Source of the DNA: JAFGTX01 sp942492225
GTDB lineage: Bacteria; Bacillota; Clostridia; Peptostreptococcales; Acidaminobacteraceae
Reading direction: 5' to 3'
NCBI GenBank assembly: GCA_942492225.1
Contig: CALODS010000035.1
Span: forward strand, 1 to 64,000
DNA: 64,000 nucleotides
The notes under the pieces are model-generated. The model did no database searches, was not told the DNA's origin, and saw nothing but the letters and a program-made list of their open reading frames with translations. Shown piece by piece: positions 9,315 to 19,081 of this stretch. How positions within the stretch are numbered: position 1 is the stretch's first letter; every line of letters begins with the position of its first letter. A program made the translations under genes and the position numbers.

Positions 9315-10205
9315 TTATTTATTTTCACTCACTAAAAGTTGATATTGAGAATATGAAAAGAATAATAATCCTATCCATATAAAAACAAATGGTATTAAAT
9401 CAGATCGACTAAAGGGTTCATCAAAAATAACCACACCAAGAAACAACATAATCGTTGGAGAAATATACTGTAGGAAGCCAACCACACTTAATGGCAATCG
9501 TTTTGTACCTTCTGCATATAAAAGCAATGGCGTTGCTGTTGCTATACCACTAAATGCTATTAGCAGCCAAAAATGCCATGGTAAATTCCCTGATATTCCA
9601 ATGCCATTAAACTCTACATAAAAAATATATATAAGCGAAGGTATTCCAATAAGGAGGGTCTCAAAAGCTAAGCCATTTAAAGAACTCAACATCGACTTCT
9701 TTTTTAGTAATCCATACAGTGCAAAGGACACTGCTAAGGTAAGTGCAATATAAGGGATTTGTCCATAATAAAAGGATTTAAGTAAAACACCGAGTGTCGC
9801 CAAACTAATGCCAATCATCTGCAATTTTGTTAATCGTTCTTTATAAAAAATTGCACCAAATAATGTTAGAACGAGGGGATTGATAAAATAACCCAAACTA
9901 CTTTCTATCACATAGTCATTATTAACAGACCAAATATATAGCAACCAGTTAATTGATATAAAAAATGCCGGTCCAAGAATCGTTAACCAATTTTTAGGGT
10001 GTCTAATGATTTCTTTATACTGAGGTAATATTTTTTTTATAGCCAGTATAACCATAACAAATACAAATGACCAGATAACCCTTTGTGCAAAAATCTGGTA
10101 AGGACTAATTGCTTTAACAAGCTTCCAATAGAGTGGCAATAGGCCCCATAAGATAAATGCTAAAGTGCCCATCATTAATCCTTCAATATATTTTTTTTGT
10201 TCCAT
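9315..10205 (-). CDS. rarD: RarD-type EamA-family permease
   Basis: Integral membrane protein of 296 residues with about ten hydrophobic helices and the EamA duplication. The N-terminal GTLAFILWGLLPLYWKL and AQRVIWSF, the central LGYFINPLV and the late LQYISPTIMLFLGV are hallmarks of the RarD subfamily of the drug/metabolite transporters. Its substrate is not settled; the name comes from a chloramphenicol-sensitivity phenotype in other bacteria. I start at the ATG 8 bases after AAGGTGG (10205) rather than a GTG four codons upstream. It is monocistronic as far as can be seen. Confidence 0.9.
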   Translation of the reverse strand: MEQKKYIEGLMMGTLAFILWGLLPLYWKLVKAISPYQIFAQRVIWSFVFVMVILAIKKILPQYKEIIRHPKNWLTILGPAFFISINWLLYIWSVNNDYVIESSLGYFINPLVLTLFGAIFYKERLTKLQMIGISLATLGVLLKSFYYGQIPYIALTLAVSFALYGLLKKKSMLSSLNGLAFETLLIGIPSLIYIFYVEFNGIGISGNLPWHFWLLIAFSGIATATPLLLYAEGTKRLPLSVVGFLQYISPTIMLFLGVVIFDEPFSRSDLIPFVFIWIGLLFFSYSQYQLLVSENK

Positions 10206-10267
10206 AAAACAAACCACCTTTTCGTCTTCATATGATGCTTTACTTTAACATAAAATTAAACTCTTCA

Positions 10268-11032
10268 CTATATAAGTTTATATGTCTCCAAGAGTGTTAA
10301 AAATTTTTTTTCTGTTAAGATTTCATTGGTTATAAAATCACCTCTAACAAATAGTGAATACGTCGTAAAAGGTGCTGGTGAACGCTGTGCGATTTTTGAA
10401 TCCACTAATTTAATTAACTCGAAGGAAACTTGATAATCAATTGCTAATTGTTCAATAAGTCGTGCGTATTTTTCTGCATGAGGGCATTGATTTGTATAAT
10501 AAAGGGTAACACTATATTCTGTATTCAGTTGCGATTTTACTGTTGAAGTGAATTTGGGACTTTCGGCATCATCAACAAAAGATAGGTATAACAATTCGTA
10601 TTGCTCATATGCTTCATCGCAAACAATAAAACCTTTATATTTCAAGTATTTTGGATCTGATAAAAATGGCATTTTCTTTTTTGAACTTAGGATAACAAGA
10701 CCCTTTTTCCCCTTCTGTTTTGCATCTTGAATACAAGTACTTAGTAGCTGATTGGCATAACCTTGTCCTTTATATTTTCCAGATACCCAGAAACAATTAA
10801 TATACATATACCCTGGTGCTATGATTGGTGCAAAAGCATTTTCAGCAGGTAAATATTCAATAAATACTTTTCCTCTTGCATCTAATTTAAGGAATACCAA
10901 CCCCTCTTTGAACCGCTCTTTTAACCATTCTTTTTTTTGTACAACACAGTTTTCGCCTTTTTTTTCTGATAAAGCACAGCAAATATGTTCTGATTCAATG
11001 GTTGATTCATCTACTACTTTTAATAAGTTCAT
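10268..11032 (-). CDS. GNAT N-acetyltransferase with C-terminal YoaP-like domain
   Basis: Two-part cytoplasmic protein of 254 residues. The N-terminal half is a GNAT fold with the acetyl-CoA loop GKYKGQGYANQLL (about 89-101). The C-terminal part from about 165 has a thioredoxin-like start YYTNQCPHAEKYARLIE and resembles the YoaP domain often attached to such acetyltransferases. Only one Cys sits in the CPxA position, so redox activity is uncertain. Substrate unknown. ATG preceded by AAGGAGTG. It stands alone between the RarD gene and the divergent rubrerythrin gene. Confidence 0.8.
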   Translation of the reverse strand: MNLLKVVDESTIESEHICCALSEKKGENCVVQKKEWLKERFKEGLVFLKLDARGKVFIEYLPAENAFAPIIAPGYMYINCFWVSGKYKGQGYANQLLSTCIQDAKQKGKKGLVILSSKKKMPFLSDPKYLKYKGFIVCDEAYEQYELLYLSFVDDAESPKFTSTVKSQLNTEYSVTLYYTNQCPHAEKYARLIEQLAIDYQVSFELIKLVDSKIAQRSPAPFTTYSLFVRGDFITNEILTEKKFLTLLETYKLI

Positions 11033-11145
11033 TATTTACACTCCTTAATAACGGTTTCTTAAAACACGTGATATGTTGTTACCATTAGATGTTTTTTTTA
11101 CTTTCATACCCAACATTTAATATAGCCTATCTCTATAATATCTAC

Positions 11146-11199
11146 TTTAATCAAGATTTTATATATTTTTTGATTAAACTATTTTAAATATGGTATATA
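11146..11199 (+). promoter_or_regulatory. Rubrerythrin promoter with overlapping inverted repeat
   Basis: TTTAATCAA (11146-11154) and TTGATTAAA (11170-11178) form a perfect 9-base inverted repeat spaced by 15 bases. The right half overlaps a -35 TTGATT, which is followed after 18 bases by an extended -10 TGGTATATA (11191-11199). The layout suggests a repressor that blocks the promoter; a peroxide or redox regulator would fit the gene, but the site is not a recognisable PerR box. Confidence 0.5.
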
Positions 11200-11231
11200 C
11201 ATATTCGAAAGAAATTTTAAGGAGGTTTTTT

Positions 11232-11810
11232 ATGTCTACAATTATTGGTACACAAACTGAAAAAAATTTATTAAAAGCATTTGCTGGTGAATCTCAAGCA
11301 AAAAATCGTTATACTTTTTTTGCTAAAAAGGCGAAAAAAGAAGGGTATGAACAAATCTCAGCATTATTTTTAGAAACTGCTGAAAATGAAGAGCAACATG
11401 CAAAAACTTTTTTTAAGTTTTTAACATCTGGAAATCCTGTTGAAATTACTGCCGCTTATCCTGCTGGCGTTATTGGTGATACAGTTGATAATTTATTGGC
11501 CGCTGCTGCTGGTGAGAACGAAGAATGGACAGAACTTTATCCTGAGTTTGCAAAAGTAGCACTCGAAGAAGGTTTCAAAGATATTGCAAGAGCCTTTACA
11601 AATGTTGCAGCTGTCGAAAAGGAGCATGAAGAACGTTATAAAAAACTTGCAGAAAATATTCAAAAAGAACAAGTTTTTGAAAAGGATGAAGTTATTCGAT
11701 GGAAATGTCGTAAGTGTGGTCATGTGCACGAAGGGAAAGTAGCACCTAATACTTGTCCTACTTGTGATCATCCACAAGCTTATTTTGAGAAAAAAGAAGC
11801 CAACTACTAA
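11232..11810 (+). CDS. rbr: Rubrerythrin
   Basis: Peroxide-scavenging protein of anaerobes, 192 residues. The N-terminal ferritin-like four-helix domain carries the di-iron ligands (FAGESQAKNRY, ETAENEEQHA, AAVEKEHEERY). The C-terminal rubredoxin domain has two CxxC knuckles (CRKCG and CPTCD) binding one iron. It reduces hydrogen peroxide using electrons from rubredoxin or NADH-linked partners. I start at the ATG six bases after AAGGAGG. A bidirectional hairpin follows the gene. Confidence 0.97.
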   Translation: MSTIIGTQTEKNLLKAFAGESQAKNRYTFFAKKAKKEGYEQISALFLETAENEEQHAKTFFKFLTSGNPVEITAAYPAGVIGDTVDNLLAAAAGENEEWTELYPEFAKVALEEGFKDIARAFTNVAAVEKEHEERYKKLAENIQKEQVFEKDEVIRWKCRKCGHVHEGKVAPNTCPTCDHPQAYFEKKEANY

Positions 11811-11820
11811 ACCTATTTCA

Positions 11821-11857
11821 ATAAGAAAGCCACATCAAATGATGTGGCTTTCTCAAT
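11821..11857. terminator. Bidirectional terminator between rubrerythrin and a diguanylate cyclase
   Basis: AGAAAGCCACATCA pairs with TGATGTGGCTTTCT with A- and T-rich flanks. It lies between two convergent genes and probably ends both. Confidence 0.85.
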
Positions 11858-11871
11858 TTATTTTATATATT

Positions 11872-12966
11872 TTATTGCATTTTTTGATTTTTCTTATCTT
11901 CATACATCTTCATATCTGCTGTATTCAATAGTTGTTCATAGGTAACTACATCACATTGATCCGTTCCTTGATACCCCATACTAAAGGATAGCATCCGTTT
12001 CATTTGTTCAGATAACCTATGCCGGTATCTTTCTAATTGCTCTTCGCTCAAAATATTTGTCACAACGAGAAATTCATCCCCGCCATAACGTGCAACGATT
12101 TTCTCGTTGGCAAAGGTATCTTTTAGTGCGTTCCCGAATTCTATCAAAGTCCTATCTCCTTGCCGATGTCCAAATTGGTCATTAATCTGTTTAAAATTAT
12201 TTAAATCTATCATAAGTACACCAAATGACTTCCTATCAATAATCAAATGATCAATGAGTTGATCTGCTCTTAATCGGCTAAATAAACCTGTTAAATAATC
12301 TTTTGAAGTAGACATCGTTTCAAGAAATATATAGGTAATAACTATAATTACAGCCATAGAAGGCCATAAAATAAAAACTCCGAATATTAAGACTTGTAAA
12401 ACCGATGCGATTGCAGGAATAAAGACAAATAATAAAATAGCAGATACAACCTCTTGCGTAACACTTGAACGATTATTATATGCGATATAAATCAAATAAA
12501 AATGCACTGAACTATTTATAGCAACCAATAACCACATAAAAGGTTCTCTAATGTAAATATTTTGCCCATCAACTGAAAATATTAATGGATAGAAAAAATT
12601 TAATCCTATTAATAGTGTCACAACACCTAAAATCGGCATGTAATATCTTCTTATCTTTAGTCGTTGTATATCTTGAAACATTTTATAATCTATATACGTC
12701 GCCAATGCTATGGTTATCAAGGGTGTTGACCATGCAAATAACATATTAAAAAAATAATTCAAATGATAATTCCATTGACCTGGCTGTCGGTCAAATTGCC
12801 AGGTCAAAATTTCAAGTAGAAGCATATAAATATTAACCCATACAATACGCTTAAACAACTTATTTGATACCCCTAGAGTTTCTTTTCTAAGATGCATTAT
12901 AAAAAGCATCATCAGCAATAATAGCACTGAAAATAGGCTAATATCAAATCTTAAAAATTGTGTCAT
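11872..12966 (-). CDS. Membrane-bound diguanylate cyclase (GGDEF)
   Basis: Makes cyclic di-GMP from two GTP. The first about 210 residues hold six or seven hydrophobic helices with no recognisable ligand domain. The C-terminal GGDEF domain has DLNNFKQINDQFGHRQGD and the active-site ARYGGDEF. The residues five places upstream of GGDEF (ANEK) do not give the RxxD inhibitory site, so product inhibition may be lacking. I use the second of two adjacent ATG codons, seven bases after AAGG. It starts 15 bases after the flavoprotein gene, so it is likely cotranscribed. Confidence 0.92.
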   Translation of the reverse strand: MTQFLRFDISLFSVLLLLMMLFIMHLRKETLGVSNKLFKRIVWVNIYMLLLEILTWQFDRQPGQWNYHLNYFFNMLFAWSTPLITIALATYIDYKMFQDIQRLKIRRYYMPILGVVTLLIGLNFFYPLIFSVDGQNIYIREPFMWLLVAINSSVHFYLIYIAYNNRSSVTQEVVSAILLFVFIPAIASVLQVLIFGVFILWPSMAVIIVITYIFLETMSTSKDYLTGLFSRLRADQLIDHLIIDRKSFGVLMIDLNNFKQINDQFGHRQGDRTLIEFGNALKDTFANEKIVARYGGDEFLVVTNILSEEQLERYRHRLSEQMKRMLSFSMGYQGTDQCDVVTYEQLLNTADMKMYEDKKNQKMQ

Positions 12967-12980
12967 CATAAATCCTTATC

Positions 12981-14414
12981 CTATTCTTTTAGAAGTTTCC
13001 AAAAGTCTCTCTTTTCTCTATATGGAAGTGATGAGGATCCATTTCCTCGCAGTGTAATGTCTTGAACACTACACCCATTGAAATTTGCAATAAGTTGAGC
13101 AACTTTTGGTCCACAATAATTGCCTTGACAGGGCCCCATACCAGCTCTCGTTCTGCGCTTGATGGCGTCAGTCGAATCTATCTCTATTCCCCTGTTTAAA
13201 GCTTCTAAAATAACACCTTGTGGAATCTGTTCACAACGACAAACGATTTCGTCCACCTTCTCCGCTTCACTCAGTTGTCCATAAATACTTTCCCTATATG
13301 ACTCAAAATGTATATTTGATTGGAGTTCTCCACGAATTTTTTCAACGAGCGACACGACATATTCAGCAATCGCTGGGCTGGATGTTAAACCAGGAGATTC
13401 TATTCCTGCAACGTTTATAAACCCCTTTACAGTACTCTCTTCAATAATAAAATCTTTTTTACTGCTGGTTGCTCTTATTCCTGCGAATGTTTTAAGTGTA
13501 AATTTAAGATCAAATTTATCCGTTGTTATTTTTGCTTGTTCTACAATCTTTTTTAATTCTTCAATGGACGTCCCTATTTCTGATACATTATCTACAACCT
13601 CTGCATTAGGTCCAATCATCAAATTTCCAAAAATCGTTTTTGTCACCAATATTCCTTTACCTTTTTCTGTTGGCGCTTGGAATAGAACATGATTCGCAAG
13701 ATGGCCCTGATTTTTGTGCATCAATATATACTCACCCTTACGAGGTGTAATAGTAAAATCATCAAGTCCAACCATTGCGGCAATTTTATCAGCATAAACA
13801 CCCGCACAATTAATCACTATTTTTGATTGATATTTTCGGTCTACTGTTTTATTTCTTGTCTGCAATTCAAACCCATCATTTTTTTGTTCGATGGATAGCA
13901 CTTCATTATTCAATTTTAATGTAACACCATTTTTAACAGCATTTTCAGCTAAAGCAATCGTTAACTCATATGGACTTGTGATACCTGCACTTGGACAATA
14001 TAAAGCACCTACGACTGATTGATTAATGTAAGGTTCCTTTTCTAAAGTTTCATCTCTCGATAGCAACACCATGTCATCTACTCCATTTAGGCGTCCATTA
14101 TCTAATAGCTGATTAAGTGCTTCTAGTTCGCTTTCAGAAAATGCTAAAACCAAACTTCCACATTCTTCATAACCAAAATTGAGTTCCTCGTTCAATTGTT
14201 TAAATAAGCGATTTCCTTTTCGAGAAAAATACCCCTTTAAGGTTCCATGCTTGGCATCATAACCGCCGTGAACAATACCACTATTTGCTTTTGAAGCACC
14301 ACAACTTACATCGTTTTCCTTTTCCAATAATATTACATCAAGTTGATACTTTGATAGTGCTCTTGCAATGCTACATCCAATAACACCAGCACCTATAATT
14401 GCAACATCATACAT
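12981..14414 (-). CDS. GlpA-like FAD-dependent oxidoreductase with C-terminal [2Fe-2S] domain
   Basis: Flavoprotein of 477 residues. The N-terminal FAD-binding fold begins IIGAGVIGCSIARAL, with a DAO-type substrate domain including NSGIVHGGYDAKHG and FAGIRATSSKKDF. From about residue 395 there is a BFD-like [2Fe-2S] domain, CRCEQIPQG and GMGPCQGNYC, as in anaerobic glycerol-3-phosphate dehydrogenase A. Related Clostridia proteins oxidise glycerol-3-phosphate or a hydroxy acid. The usual partners (a second flavoprotein and a small Fe-S protein) are absent; instead a diguanylate cyclase follows. The substrate is therefore uncertain. GGAGGAATATAC precedes the ATG. Confidence 0.85.
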   Translation of the reverse strand: MYDVAIIGAGVIGCSIARALSKYQLDVILLEKENDVSCGASKANSGIVHGGYDAKHGTLKGYFSRKGNRLFKQLNEELNFGYEECGSLVLAFSESELEALNQLLDNGRLNGVDDMVLLSRDETLEKEPYINQSVVGALYCPSAGITSPYELTIALAENAVKNGVTLKLNNEVLSIEQKNDGFELQTRNKTVDRKYQSKIVINCAGVYADKIAAMVGLDDFTITPRKGEYILMHKNQGHLANHVLFQAPTEKGKGILVTKTIFGNLMIGPNAEVVDNVSEIGTSIEELKKIVEQAKITTDKFDLKFTLKTFAGIRATSSKKDFIIEESTVKGFINVAGIESPGLTSSPAIAEYVVSLVEKIRGELQSNIHFESYRESIYGQLSEAEKVDEIVCRCEQIPQGVILEALNRGIEIDSTDAIKRRTRAGMGPCQGNYCGPKVAQLIANFNGCSVQDITLRGNGSSSLPYREKRDFWKLLKE

Positions 14415-14506
14415 GTATATTCCTCCAATACTTGATTACGTTATTTACTGTTATTTCAATTGTATTAGTCTTTTAATAATAATACAAGACACATGAATAC
14501 GTTTCA

Positions 14507-16024
14507 TCACTTCTCATAAATATGCACTGCATTTTTTCCATTTGATTTTACATAATAAAGTGCTTCATCCGCTTCTTTTAGTGCTTTATCATAATCATCT
14601 AATAATTGACTTACGCCAATTGATACAGTTACATGAATATCTTCAACAGCTTCTGCCCTGATCAATTCTAGCAAATATTCACCTTTTTTTGCAGCTATAG
14701 AAGTGGTCACATTCTTTAAAATGACTAAAAATTCTTCTCCACCCCACCGAATAGCAACATCGCTATCTCTAATATGACTAGATAGAATTGTTGCAATTGA
14801 TTGAAGAATTAAATCACCAGTATTATGACCATATTGGTCATTGACTAACTTAAAATCATCTATATCGATCATAAGAATACTTCCGGAAACACCTTTATTT
14901 ACGATATTTTCCGTATAATAATGACGGTTGAATAATTTCGTGAGCGAATCACTTGATGCTTTTATTTTAATTTTAACAAAAAAATAGATACTTAAAATAA
15001 TTAGAACCAATAAAATGATATTCGTAATACACATATAAAGCATTTGTCTTTTTTGATACTGAAACAATTCATAAAGAACGCTATCATTTTTATAGAAAAC
15101 CATGATTCCGATAGTTTTACCTGTAAAGTCCTTAACTGCAATAGGCATTGCCCAAATCAACTGTTCTTGATCAATAATATATTGAAATCCTTCACCGTCA
15201 AAAGTCTCATTGACAATTGAATCCTTTATAAGCAGATTTAGTTTTACAAACGCATCTTCATTAATTTTAAGTCTACTGGTCATACCATCTAAATTAAAAT
15301 CTCTATCCAAATAACCAAGTTGAAATAATACATCTTCAATATACAGATCTGATATTTTGTCAAAACTTTTATGTTCAACTTCATCTTTATCTAGAATAAA
15401 TAATCCTTCCAACTGGTATGTTTTGAGGACAGGTAACACGATACTATGATAACTGTAGCTGAACTCTACTGTACCAACTAATTGGTCACCTTTTAAAATA
15501 GGAAATACATAACGATAACCATTCAACACGCGTCCTTCTTCTAATCCCTTTACTGGAACTCTTTCACGTATCGTCGCGTTGATTGTCTGCCGCATATCAA
15601 TCAAAATATCGCCATATGCACTTGGTTTGTGTAAACGCAAAAAACTTTCTGTATTTGGTAAATGAAACTGAAATTGTCTAAGTCCAATTGGTTTAAGGTT
15701 TTCATACAATTCACTGTACTGATTAAGAAAGTCATTTCGCACATTGTCTTTTGTCTCTCCACCTTCTATTATTGCTATCGCCAGTTGATTCGCAGTCGTT
15801 TCATCAATATTTTCATTATAAATCATTTCGGCAACATTAAATTTATTCTGTATGGATACCTCTATTAAGCTCTTAATATCTTGGTTTAACCATTCAATAT
15901 AACTATTTATATGTTTCGAATCATCTGCCGTTGCCATAACAAGCTGAAATAACACCAATGATATTAGTGCACATACAAACAATATATATTTTATTTTGGA
16001 CTGAAATTTTCGCATACGCTTCAT
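14507..16024 (-). CDS. Diguanylate cyclase with extracellular dCache-like sensor domain
   Basis: Transmembrane c-di-GMP synthase of 505 residues. One helix near residues 12-31 and a second near 330-355 (CITNIILLVLIILSIYFFV) flank an extracytoplasmic sensor of about 290 residues. That domain has the LPNTESFLRLHKP and GYRYVFPIL motifs of the dCache_3 type. The C-terminal GGDEF domain has AIRWGGEEF, and RDSD five residues earlier is a canonical inhibitory I-site. I start at the ATG five bases after GGTGG. It appears to be transcribed alone. Confidence 0.92.
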   Translation of the reverse strand: MKRMRKFQSKIKYILFVCALISLVLFQLVMATADDSKHINSYIEWLNQDIKSLIEVSIQNKFNVAEMIYNENIDETTANQLAIAIIEGGETKDNVRNDFLNQYSELYENLKPIGLRQFQFHLPNTESFLRLHKPSAYGDILIDMRQTINATIRERVPVKGLEEGRVLNGYRYVFPILKGDQLVGTVEFSYSYHSIVLPVLKTYQLEGLFILDKDEVEHKSFDKISDLYIEDVLFQLGYLDRDFNLDGMTSRLKINEDAFVKLNLLIKDSIVNETFDGEGFQYIIDQEQLIWAMPIAVKDFTGKTIGIMVFYKNDSVLYELFQYQKRQMLYMCITNIILLVLIILSIYFFVKIKIKASSDSLTKLFNRHYYTENIVNKGVSGSILMIDIDDFKLVNDQYGHNTGDLILQSIATILSSHIRDSDVAIRWGGEEFLVILKNVTTSIAAKKGEYLLELIRAEAVEDIHVTVSIGVSQLLDDYDKALKEADEALYYVKSNGKNAVHIYEK

Positions 16025-16142
16025 GTTAACCACCATCTGTATTTAATAAATTTAATATACCCAAAAAAATTGTGAATAAAGCAATAAGTTCTTCTAGTAT
16101 CAAAGCGTTGCAGATGTATAATAAGTCAATATTTTCATATAA

Positions 16143-16172
16143 AAAAGCACCCACTATAATATAGTAGATGCA
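16143..16172 (-). terminator. Terminator after the OFA-family transporter
   Basis: On the minus strand GCATCTACTATA pairs with TATAGTGGGTGC (two mismatched or wobble positions), followed by TTTTTT. It is just downstream of the transporter stop codon. Confidence 0.65.
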
Positions 16173-16180
16173 AAAGGTCA

Positions 16181-17398
16181 TTATTTTATAATTATTAGTG
16201 GTAATGTTACTTCTACTTTTTTATTGTTTTTTACCATTACGGTGAATATTGCCCCAATCAATCCAAAGCCGGCTGCAATTAAAAAAGTTTGATTAAATCC
16301 ATTTGAATTTGATTTGATCACTGGTCCTACTAAAGCTGCGATACCATATGCTTGAAAAATAATACTATAGTTAGCGCCAAGATTTTTAACACCATAAAAT
16401 TCACTTGTTAAAGTTGGGAATACAGATAAAAAACCACCAAAACTACACGCTATACCCGATAAACACAGAAAGAAAGTGATAAAACTTAAGGGGACTATAC
16501 TCATATACAATAAGCAAGCAATGGTTATTCCAAACATGATTTGAACCACTTGAATTCTGCCTAACCTATCAGATACAATACCCCAGACGACTCGACCACC
16601 TGCATTAAAAATAGCAATTAAACCCACTGCATTTCCAGCAACGGCTGGTTCTAATCTCACCATTTCTATACCAATATCTTTTGCAAGTCCAATGACCAAT
16701 AGTCCTGGCATACTTCCAAATAGGAACATTAACCAGACATAATAAAATGATTTGGTTTTAATCATTTCTTTAACAGACATATTATTTTCTGATGTTACCA
16801 TTGTCTGATTTTCTAGTCCTACAAAATCTTCCGGCTGTGGTAATTTTAATAATTGTGCGCCAATTAAAACAAGGACCATATAAATGATACCTAAATTAAA
16901 GAATGTTTGAGAAACACCTACTGTGTCTAAGAAAAATGAAATAACAGACTTAAAGACGATACTACCTGCACCGAAAGAACCTACTGCAATACCCGTAATA
17001 AAGCCTTTTCTATTTGGGAACCACTTAACACATGTCGAAAGTGGGCAAACATAAGCAAATCCTACGCCAGCACCAGCTAGTACGCCATACGCAATATAAA
17101 GCATTGGTAAGGACGACGCTATTGACGCAAGCATCATTCCTGATCCATATAAAACACCACCAATTATAGCAATTTTTTTAGGTCCGTATTGATCAACTAA
17201 ACGTCCTGAAATAAGTGTTGATGCCGCAAAGATAAAAATTGCTAATGAGTAAGTTAATACAACTTGATCTTTTGTCCAACCATATTTGTCCATTAATGGT
17301 TGATTAAATAGACTCCATGAGTAAATTGCACCTAAACAGACTTGTAAAAGGACCGCGCCAAACACGACAATCCATCCATTTCCTTTTTTTTGATTCAT
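16181..17398 (-). CDS. OFA-family major facilitator (oxalate/formate antiporter-like)
   Basis: Twelve-helix MFS protein of 405 residues. The N terminus GAVLLQVCLGAIYSWSLFN and the following GWTKDQVVLTYSLAIF are typical of the OFA subfamily, as is the conserved GVGFAYVCPLSTCVKWFP loop. Characterised relatives exchange oxalate and formate or move monocarboxylates; the substrate here is not predictable. I start at the ATG seven bases after AGGAGG (17398). It has its own promoter 120 bases upstream and a terminator, so it is a single-gene unit. Confidence 0.9.
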   Translation of the reverse strand: MNQKKGNGWIVVFGAVLLQVCLGAIYSWSLFNQPLMDKYGWTKDQVVLTYSLAIFIFAASTLISGRLVDQYGPKKIAIIGGVLYGSGMMLASIASSLPMLYIAYGVLAGAGVGFAYVCPLSTCVKWFPNRKGFITGIAVGSFGAGSIVFKSVISFFLDTVGVSQTFFNLGIIYMVLVLIGAQLLKLPQPEDFVGLENQTMVTSENNMSVKEMIKTKSFYYVWLMFLFGSMPGLLVIGLAKDIGIEMVRLEPAVAGNAVGLIAIFNAGGRVVWGIVSDRLGRIQVVQIMFGITIACLLYMSIVPLSFITFFLCLSGIACSFGGFLSVFPTLTSEFYGVKNLGANYSIIFQAYGIAALVGPVIKSNSNGFNQTFLIAAGFGLIGAIFTVMVKNNKKVEVTLPLIIIK

Positions 17399-17484
17399 TT
17401 TATATTCCTCCTGAACTATAGATAATCGATTCGGTGTTGAATACATTAGTAATTTTTGTAACCATTATTAATCCTATATTTTTC

Positions 17485-17550
17485 AGTAGAGTACTCCCCC
17501 CAAAAAAAATAATGTTATTTTAGTATATATTGAACAAGAATAATATACAA
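17485..17550 (-). promoter_or_regulatory. Promoter and G-rich leader box of the OFA transporter
   Basis: On the minus strand -35 TTGTAT (17550-17545), a 17-base spacer and -10 TATACT (17527-17522) form a good vegetative promoter. The leader of about 115 bases contains a TTTTGGGGGGAG box at about 17499-17488 that is far from the start codon. The box resembles the ACTTTGGGGGAG element in the 196-bp repeats at 39.8 and 41.4 kb. Confidence 0.6.
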
Positions 17551-17578
17551 GTATTTTTTCTATTCATTTAACCTTTTT

Positions 17579-19047
17579 TTATTTATTATTTTTAATTATT
17601 CTTTTTCTAATGATCATAGAAATCGTTTTAAGACCGACTTCTAATTCATGGTATGTTGCATAAGAATATGAAATTCTTAAATAATTATTTGGCATAATAT
17701 CGTAAACATAACCTGGATAAAACAATATATTCTCATGCAGCGCATCCTCAAATACTTTATACAAACTAACAGCTGTATTCAATTTAATCCAAACGAAAAA
17801 ACCACCTTTGGGAATTTGCCATGTTGCAATATCCTTAAAATACTGGCTCAATATCGAAATTGTAAAATCACGGCGTTTTTTTAACGACTGCCTCATTTCT
17901 ACAAGATGTTCTTCATAAAGTCCCGTTTCAAACCATTTCGCAACTGTAAGTTGAGACAATGAACTCGACCCATAATCCATCTGCATTTTTATATCAGCCA
18001 ATCTATTTATAACTGTTTCAGGACCAACAACCCATCCTATTCGCAAGCCAGGACTCAATGTTTTTGAAACACTACCTATATACAATACATTGCTCGAGTT
18101 ATCTAAACTTTTTAGGGGATGAGGTGGTGGTTCATCGATCCACAATTCTCCATAAACATCATCTTCAACAACAGGTAATTTTTCTTGTGTGCAGAGACCA
18201 ATTAGTTCTTTTTCTTCGTGACAGTGACATGACATGCCCTGTTGGATTTTGACATTTGGAATCGTATAAAATAATAAGACGCTTTAATTCTTATTTCGGT
18301 GGTTCACTATCAGATCACCAGATGAAGGACCTACCTCATCAATTGGAATTCCTACACGTCTCATGCCCAGTGTTTGTAATATTTGTAAGGAATATAAATA
18401 GGACGGTTTTTCTACAAAAACCGTGGAATTGCGCTGCAATAATCCCATCGCAATAAGCTGAATAGCTTGCAATGCTCCAGATACAATTAAAATTGAATTG
18501 GGTGGCGCCTCTATATTAATCGTTTTTAAATACTTACTGATCTCTTCTCTTAGAGTATAAACACCAGTTGGTCCTTCATAGCCCAGGCTATCAATTTCCT
18601 TTGAGACTTCATTGAGGACATATTGCATTTTTCTTTTGAGAACATGTCGGGTGAAGATTCACCAGAGCTCAATCTTAAAATCAAAGGGTTTATTTCATTA
18701 TCATTAATCATTTTAATCGTTTTATAATTTGGGATGTGAATACCTTCATTAATATATTTTTGCCATTTTGCTTGTGATATATCACTCATCAAAAAACTAT
18801 TTTCAGCAACAGATGTTCCTGCACGACCTTTGCCAATTAAAATACCATCTGCCTTCAATTCATCTAGTGCAGCAACGACAGTACTTCTATTCACATCAAA
18901 TTCATTTGCTAATTGTCTTTGAGATGGTATAATCGCTCCTACTGGCCAAGTACCACTCATTATTTTTTCTAAAAAATAAGTAATAATTTGTTCTTTAATC
19001 GATACTTTGTCCTCTTTATTTGGTTTCCAATCTATTTGTACCATCAT
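17579..19047 (-). pseudogene. MocR/PdxR-type regulator, disrupted by frameshifts
   Basis: A GntR-type winged helix (VGAIIPSQRQLANEFDVNRS) followed by an aminotransferase-I fold is the MocR architecture. The C-terminal part has the PLP-lysine region IGSVSKTLSPGLRIGW. The frame breaks near 18605 (one A short in an A run after TTCTCAAAAG) and several times at 18210-18295, where the QNPTG segment is readable only in another frame. Full-length relatives would be about 480 residues. The gene lies 34 bases downstream of the racemase-like gene, the usual kind of MocR target. It is either a recent pseudogene or affected by indel sequencing errors. Confidence 0.8.
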
Positions 19048-19081
19048 CTCACCTTATTTCGTGCTTTTTCCTATTGTACAC

